From positions 1,984,001 to 2,048,000 of the forward strand of contig JASGHF010000001.1 in the NCBI GenBank assembly GCA_047602465.1: DNA of 64,000 bases, read 5' to 3'. This stretch comes from JADZAI01 sp047602465. Its GTDB lineage: Bacteria > Pseudomonadota > Alphaproteobacteria > Micropepsales > Micropepsaceae. The position numbers and the translations under genes were made by a program. Under the pieces are notes generated by a model. That model was given only the letters and a program-made list of their open reading frames with translations, ran no database searches and was not told the DNA's origin. Positions 59,710-64,000 of the stretch are shown here, piece by piece (within the stretch, counting starts at the first letter, position 1; the number at the start of each line of letters is the position of its first letter).

Positions 59710-60158
59710 TGGATTGGCTCGAAGGCGCCGGCTTCGACTGGATGAAGGCCGGGCACGTCATCTTCGTCATCTTCTGGATGGCGGGTCTGTTCATGCTGCC
59801 CCGTTACCTCGCCTATCACAGCGAAACCGCCGCCGGATCGGCCGAAAGCGAGGTCTGGAAGGCCCGGGAATCCCGGATTTTGAGGGTGATCCTGACGCCT
59901 GCCATGGCGATGGCATGGATCTTCGCCATTCTGATGCTGGTGGCGCGGCCCGAGCTGCTGCAGAGCGGCGGCTGGCTTCACGCCAAGATCGCCCTGGTTC
60001 TGGGGCTTTCGGGCTTTCATGGTTTTCTCGCCGCGCAGGTGCGGAAGTTCCGGTCGGACGGCGGCATCCGCAACACCCGGACCTGGCGCATGCTGAACGA
60101 AATCCCCAGCTTCGCGGCCATCGCCATCGTCATCCTGGTGGTCGTGAAGCCCTTCTAG
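59706..60158 (+). CDS. hemJ: Protoporphyrinogen oxidase HemJ
   Basis: 150 residues with four membrane helices: KAGHVIFVIFWMAGLFMLPR (conserved His), LRVILTPAMAMAWIFAILML, LHAKIALVLGLSGFHGFL and FAAIAIVILVVVKPF. HemJ (UPF0093) oxidises protoporphyrinogen IX. Its start overlaps the hemH stop. Confidence 0.9.
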   Translation: MMDWLEGAGFDWMKAGHVIFVIFWMAGLFMLPRYLAYHSETAAGSAESEVWKARESRILRVILTPAMAMAWIFAILMLVARPELLQSGGWLHAKIALVLGLSGFHGFLAAQVRKFRSDGGIRNTRTWRMLNEIPSFAAIAIVILVVVKPF

Positions 60159-60164
60159 CGGGGC

Positions 60165-60194
60165 TTGAACACCGCCGGGAAACGGCGCTATAGA
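60165..60194 (+). promoter_or_regulatory. Candidate sigma-70 promoter of rho
   Basis: TTGAAC (60165-60170), 18 bases, TATAGA (60189-60194). It would give a leader of about 160 bases before rho, matching known rho genes that attenuate their own transcription. Confidence 0.5.
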
Positions 60195-60358
60195 ACAACC
60201 CAAGACAGCGCCTGCCGCGCGGCCCGCCTTTCATCAAAGGCTTGGAAGACGGCGGCGCAACCCGGCGGGATCCAACCGCCGGCGCCTTTCAAAGCACCTC
60301 CCTTGTCATCCGCCGGGCCTTGATCGTCACCGACGGCTGAACCGCGAATTTCAGGCCC

Positions 60359-61861
60359 TTGAGGGGCGTGTTGTCCGCAAATCCCCCGATTTTTTCCATC
60401 GAAGACCAGGTTACCCCCATTCCTACCCCGACACGTCCCACCCTGACCGGCCGCAAGAAGGCCGCGCCAGCTCCCCAGCCCGAAGTCGAAGTCGAAGCCG
60501 CCGAGGCAGCGCCCGCCGCAAAGGCTGAGGCGAAAGCCGAACCGAAGGCGAAGGCCGAGCCTGAAAAGCCCACGATGACGCTGGCCGATGTGCGGTTCCA
60601 GATCGTGAAGCTGCAGGATCTCAAGGCCAAGTCGCCGGTCGAGATGCTGGCCTTCGCGGAAGAGCTGGAGATCGAGGGCGCCGGTTCCATGCGCAAGCAG
60701 GAGCTGATGTTCGCCATCCTCAAGGCGCTGGCCGAGAGCGATATCGAGATTTCCGGCGTCGGCGTGCTGGAGGCCCTGCCGGACGGGTTCGGCTTCCTGC
60801 GTTCGCCGGAATCCAACTACCTCCCCGGCCCCGACGACATCTATGTCAGCCCGGCCCAGATCCGCCGCTTCTCGCTACGCACCGGCGACACGGTCGAAGG
60901 CCTCATCCGCGCCCCGAAGGACGGCGAGCGTTACTTCGCCCTGGTGAAGCTCAACGAGATCAATTTCTCCGATCCCGAAAAGGCCGGCCACACCGTCCAT
61001 TTCGACAATCTGACGCCGCTCTACCCGGAAGAGCGGCTGAAAATGGAAGTGAACGATCCGACGCTGAAGGATCGTTCGGCCCGCATCATCGACATCGTCG
61101 CGCCGCTCGGCAAAGGCCAGCGCGGGCTGATCGTCGCGCCGCCGCGCACCGGCAAGACGGTTCTGCTGCAGAACATCGCCAAGTCGATCACCGCCAACCA
61201 TCCCGAGTGCTACCTCATCGTTCTGCTGATCGACGAGCGTCCGGAAGAAGTCACCGACATGCAGCGCACGGTGAAGGGCGAGGTCATCTCCTCGACCTTC
61301 GACGAGCCTGCGACCCGTCACGTGGCCGTCGCCGAAATGGTCATCGAGAAAGCGAAGCGCCTGGTCGAACACGGCCGCGACGTCGTCATCCTGCTGGATT
61401 CGATCACCCGCCTCGGCCGCGCCTACAACACGGTCGTGCCCTCGTCGGGCAAGGTGCTGACCGGCGGCGTCGACGCCAATGCCCTGCAGCGCCCCAAGCG
61501 CTTCTTCGGCGCGGCGCGCAATATCGAGGAAGGCGGCTCGCTCACCATCATCGCGACGGCCCTCATCGACACCGGCAGCCGCATGGACGAAGTCATCTTC
61601 GAAGAGTTCAAGGGTACGGGTAACAGCGAAATCATTCTCGACCGCAAGGTCGCGGACAAGCGCGTGTTCCCGGCGATGGATATCCTGCGCTCCGGCACCC
61701 GCAAGGAAGAGCTGCTGGTGGAGAAGGGCATCCTCTCCAAGATGTATGTGCTGCGCCGTATCCTCAATCCGATGGGCACGGTGGATGCGATCGAGTTCCT
61801 CATCGACAAGCTGCGCTCGTCGAAACAGAACTCCGATTTCTTCGACAGCATGAACACCTGA
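60359..61861 (+). CDS. rho: Transcription termination factor Rho
   Basis: About 500 residues from a TTG start (60359); GTG 60368 and TTG 60371 are also possible. The first 70 residues are Ala/Lys/Glu/Pro-rich, absent from E. coli Rho (419 residues); the canonical start would be MTLADVRFQIVKLQ at ATG 60573. RNA-binding cold-shock domain (LEALPDGFGFLRSPESNYLP), Walker A (IVAPPRTGKTVLL), Walker B (VVILLDSITRL) and Q/R loop are intact. Hexameric RNA helicase. Confidence 0.95.
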   Translation: MRGVLSANPPIFSIEDQVTPIPTPTRPTLTGRKKAAPAPQPEVEVEAAEAAPAAKAEAKAEPKAKAEPEKPTMTLADVRFQIVKLQDLKAKSPVEMLAFAEELEIEGAGSMRKQELMFAILKALAESDIEISGVGVLEALPDGFGFLRSPESNYLPGPDDIYVSPAQIRRFSLRTGDTVEGLIRAPKDGERYFALVKLNEINFSDPEKAGHTVHFDNLTPLYPEERLKMEVNDPTLKDRSARIIDIVAPLGKGQRGLIVAPPRTGKTVLLQNIAKSITANHPECYLIVLLIDERPEEVTDMQRTVKGEVISSTFDEPATRHVAVAEMVIEKAKRLVEHGRDVVILLDSITRLGRAYNTVVPSSGKVLTGGVDANALQRPKRFFGAARNIEEGGSLTIIATALIDTGSRMDEVIFEEFKGTGNSEIILDRKVADKRVFPAMDILRSGTRKEELLVEKGILSKMYVLRRILNPMGTVDAIEFLIDKLRSSKQNSDFFDSMNT

Positions 61862-61863
61862 AC

Positions 61864-62418
61864 GTGGCGGTCGATTTCGGCGCCTATCACGAGCCGCGGC
61901 TGGAAACGCCGCGGCTTTTGCTTGAGCCGGTCAATGCCTGGCACGGCGAGCCGATGTTCGCCGGCCTCAAAGACCCGCAGCTCTACGTCTTCACATCCGA
62001 CGAACCCCCGCTCGCGGTCTCCGATCTCTCGCGGCGCTACGAGAAACTGGAAAGCCGGCGCTCTCCGGAGGGCGATCAGCTCTGGCTCAACTGGGCCGTG
62101 CTGGACCGGACCAGAGGCTATGCCGGGCACATGCAGGCGACGGTGAAGCCTGACTCCACGTCACTCGTCGCCTGGCGCATCTTCACCGCCTTCCAGCGCG
62201 GCGGCATCGCGCATGAAGCGGCGGACGCGATGCTGGATCATCTGGCCGCCATCGGCGTCACCACGGCCATCGCCTTCATCGACACGCGCAATACCGCGTC
62301 CATCCGGCTTGTTCGGAAGCTCGGCTTCACGCTGGCCAGGACCCATGAGAAGCGCGAAAAACTGCGCGGCCGGTGGGTCGACGATCATGAGTTCCGCAAG
62401 ACGCTGAACGGCAGATGA
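61864..62418 (+). CDS. GNAT-family N-acetyltransferase
   Basis: 184 residues from GTG 61864, 2 bases after the rho stop. LETPRLLLEPVNAWHGEPMF and RGGIAHEAADAMLDHLAAIG (acetyl-CoA binding motif) then NTASIRLVRKLGF mark the RimJ/RimL-like group. It may acetylate a ribosomal protein, antibiotic or other amine. In many alphaproteobacteria mnmE follows rho; here it does not. Confidence 0.85.
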   Translation: MAVDFGAYHEPRLETPRLLLEPVNAWHGEPMFAGLKDPQLYVFTSDEPPLAVSDLSRRYEKLESRRSPEGDQLWLNWAVLDRTRGYAGHMQATVKPDSTSLVAWRIFTAFQRGGIAHEAADAMLDHLAAIGVTTAIAFIDTRNTASIRLVRKLGFTLARTHEKREKLRGRWVDDHEFRKTLNGR

Positions 62419-62496
62419 AAGAACGCTGCGGCCAAATGCGGCGTTGAGCGGCGCGGGCGCGCGGCGGATTTTCCGCGCATTGTTCAGGAGCCTGTC

Positions 62497-63375
62497 ATGC
62501 GCCGTCTATCACTGCCCCTCGCCGCCCTTCTCTGCGCCCAGACCGCGTTCGCAACCTCGATGGCGGCGCCGCCTGAGAGCGCGAACGAGGCGCAGACGCT
62601 GCTCGCCGGCGGCTGGCGCTACGAGCCGGACGGCGGCGTGCCGCCAGCCTGCGATCAAGGCCCCAGCGAGTTCGGCGAAGTCATCACCTTCGAATTCGCC
62701 GTCACCGGCGGCCGCGCCCAGTGGACCAACCCGAACGGCGAGGGGATGAATCTCGGCATCGAGGCCTCGCGCGACGGCAGGACGGTTGCGCTGATCTCTC
62801 CCGATGGCCCCAGCCTCAAATTCGAACTGAACGACGACGGCACGCTCTCAGGCCTCGAGATGGCCGAGTTCGCGTCCGATCTCACCGGCAAACAGTTCCG
62901 CAAATGCTACGAGCCGGCCGACCGGGCGAATATCGACGGCAGCGCCAAGGCGCTGGAATTCTTCGGCGGCGGCGCGGAGGCAGCGCCTGTCCGCTTCGTC
63001 GACACGCGCTTCGCCAAGACCGGCAAAGACCTCTGCCTCGAACCGGAATCCCAGTATCTGCGCCTCGACATGGTCGGCCCGCTGGGTTTCGAGCTCAATC
63101 GCTGGAACAGCGCGGCCATCGCCGAAAAGCTCGCGGTCGATGAGAAGGCTGAATTTCCGCTCGACGATCTGGCCGACTACACGCTCGACGCGCTCATTCC
63201 CACCGGACTTGGCTGGGAGGCGACGATCACGGAACTCATTCCGCCCAACGGCTCGCGCGGCGACACCTCCACCATCCGCCTGCAGGTAAAGGGCGATCAT
63301 GTGACGATTCCCGAATGGCAGCGCGATTACCTCCGCTGTACCACGGGCCACGAAACCACCATCGTCGCGCAGTAG
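62497..63375 (+). CDS. Secreted protein of unknown function
   Basis: 292 residues with a signal peptide (ending TAFA). The mature part reads as two beta-rich units, each with a Trp (GGWRYEPDGG..., LGWEATITEL). It contains Cys in PPACDQG, RKCYEP, LCLEPE and YLRCTTG, so two disulfides are likely. The 79-base gap before it holds an imperfect hairpin (AACGCTGC...GCGGCGTT). No family recognised. Confidence 0.6.
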   Translation: MRRLSLPLAALLCAQTAFATSMAAPPESANEAQTLLAGGWRYEPDGGVPPACDQGPSEFGEVITFEFAVTGGRAQWTNPNGEGMNLGIEASRDGRTVALISPDGPSLKFELNDDGTLSGLEMAEFASDLTGKQFRKCYEPADRANIDGSAKALEFFGGGAEAAPVRFVDTRFAKTGKDLCLEPESQYLRLDMVGPLGFELNRWNSAAIAEKLAVDEKAEFPLDDLADYTLDALIPTGLGWEATITELIPPNGSRGDTSTIRLQVKGDHVTIPEWQRDYLRCTTGHETTIVAQ

Positions 63376-63387
63376 GGACCACACGAC

Positions 63388-64000
63388 ATGCGCCTGATCC
63401 TCGCCGCACTGCTCGCCTCCACGGCGCTCGCCGACTCCCTGCCCGCGCTGGACAAGGCGGCGCTGGAGCCGGTCCTCACCATGTCATGGACCTCCGGCGG
63501 CAGCTGCGATGCCGACATCACCGATTTCGTCATCGACACCGACGGCCAGCCCTATATCCGCACCGTCGGCAGCTTTACGCCGCTGACCTCGATCGCGCTG
63601 CAGGCCGGCGATCTCACCATCGTCGATGAAATCGGCATCGGCCGCACGACCACGATCTACAAGCTCGGCGCGGACAAGACGCTGCGCCTGTGGTCCGAGT
63701 ATTACGACCCGAATTTCGGCAACGAGCCGGAACCCGGCGCGCCGGCGGAAGAGCCGATGGAGCGCGTGAAGGATGGCCTCATCGTCATCGATGAAACCGG
63801 CGCGCCGCAGGCCGCCGCCCCCACCGTGCCGATGACGCCATGCCCGGCGCGCGCGTCCGTCTATCCCGCGGAGATCATCACGGCGCTGGAAGGAACCTGG
63901 GCGACCGGAGACGGCAAAGGCGGCATCTGCGCCAGGGACGCCGACAGCGTGACGTTCCAGCTGAGCCGTCCGGTTCCCCATGTCCTGCGCGGGCCGTTCG
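63388..64000 (+). CDS. Secreted protein of unknown function (cut by the window edge)
   Basis: At least 204 residues, running off the window. ATG 63388 gives a signal peptide (MRLILAALLASTALA). The mature part has MSWTSGGSCDADITDFVID, FGNEPEPGAPAEEP and ALEGTWATGDGKGGIC; its end is related in style to the upstream secreted protein (GTW/GGW with Cys), so the two may be distant paralogues. Confidence 0.55.
   Translation, partial: MRLILAALLASTALADSLPALDKAALEPVLTMSWTSGGSCDADITDFVIDTDGQPYIRTVGSFTPLTSIALQAGDLTIVDEIGIGRTTTIYKLGADKTLRLWSEYYDPNFGNEPEPGAPAEEPMERVKDGLIVIDETGAPQAAAPTVPMTPCPARASVYPAEIITALEGTWATGDGKGGICARDADSVTFQLSRPVPHVLRGPF

Noticed and set aside
1..64000. tRNA or rRNA genes, CRISPR array, prophage
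   Set aside because: No cloverleaf with a GGTTCGAATCC-like arm, no regularly spaced repeat array and no phage structural genes were seen by eye.

Overview
The window is GC-rich chromosomal DNA from an alphaproteobacterium. The gene order maf-aroE-coaE-dnaQ-secB-tim44-mltA-smr on one side and hemE-hemH-hemJ-rho on the other is the classic neighbourhood of the alphaproteobacterial replication origin. The gap between the PPSR/RP001-type regulatory protein gene and hemE (57254-57652) carries a perfect CtrA box (TTAA-N7-TTAA), four GANTC sites and DnaA-like boxes. A CtrA/CcrM type of cell-cycle control, as in Caulobacterales, Maricaulales or Parvularculales, is therefore likely. The species cannot be named from this sequence alone.

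Layout. 1-9000: end of a D-2-hydroxyacid dehydrogenase gene, a lipoprotein M48 protease, a GT-C/GT2/GtrA glycosylation operon, three small secreted proteins (two with GYF_2-like domains), moeB, an epimerase-like gene, a 50-residue ORF and an alpha/beta hydrolase. 9000-13500: thrS with a possible attenuator, a DUF6946-like protein divergent from a halohydrin-dehalogenase-like gene, and infC with a probable CTG start. 13500-18500: three tandem secreted paralogues sharing an undescribed two-cysteine motif, an S41 protease, a lipoprotein, and bfr/bfd iron storage. 18500-30000: a membrane TIR-TPR protein, hisS-hisZ-hisG, an S9 peptidase, HAD-dapB, nth and an adenosine-kinase-like gene.

30000-42400: the histidine cluster hisB-hisH-hisA // hisF-(CYTH-CHAD)-hisE, split by a block of about 4 kb (alcohol dehydrogenase, HxlR regulator, IS, acyl-CoA dehydrogenase), followed by hslV and hslU. 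The hslV-hslU pair is itself split by an AbrB/Doc toxin-antitoxin module and a second copy of the same IS5-family element. 42400-53000: gamma-glutamyltransferase, two small secreted paralogues, an M13 peptidase, a pair of membrane-anchored TIR proteins (one with a visible frameshift), smr, mltA and tim44. 53000-64000: secB and the origin region described above, then rho, a GNAT acetyltransferase and two secreted proteins, the last cut by the window edge.

Most genes are housekeeping genes in tight, often ATGA-coupled operons. Genes beside the putative origin point away from it on both sides. The accessory signals most worth attention are the origin itself, the halohydrin-dehalogenase-like enzyme, the TIR membrane pair, the two-cysteine secreted family and the IS/TA insertions into core operons. 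No tRNA, rRNA or CRISPR array was seen.
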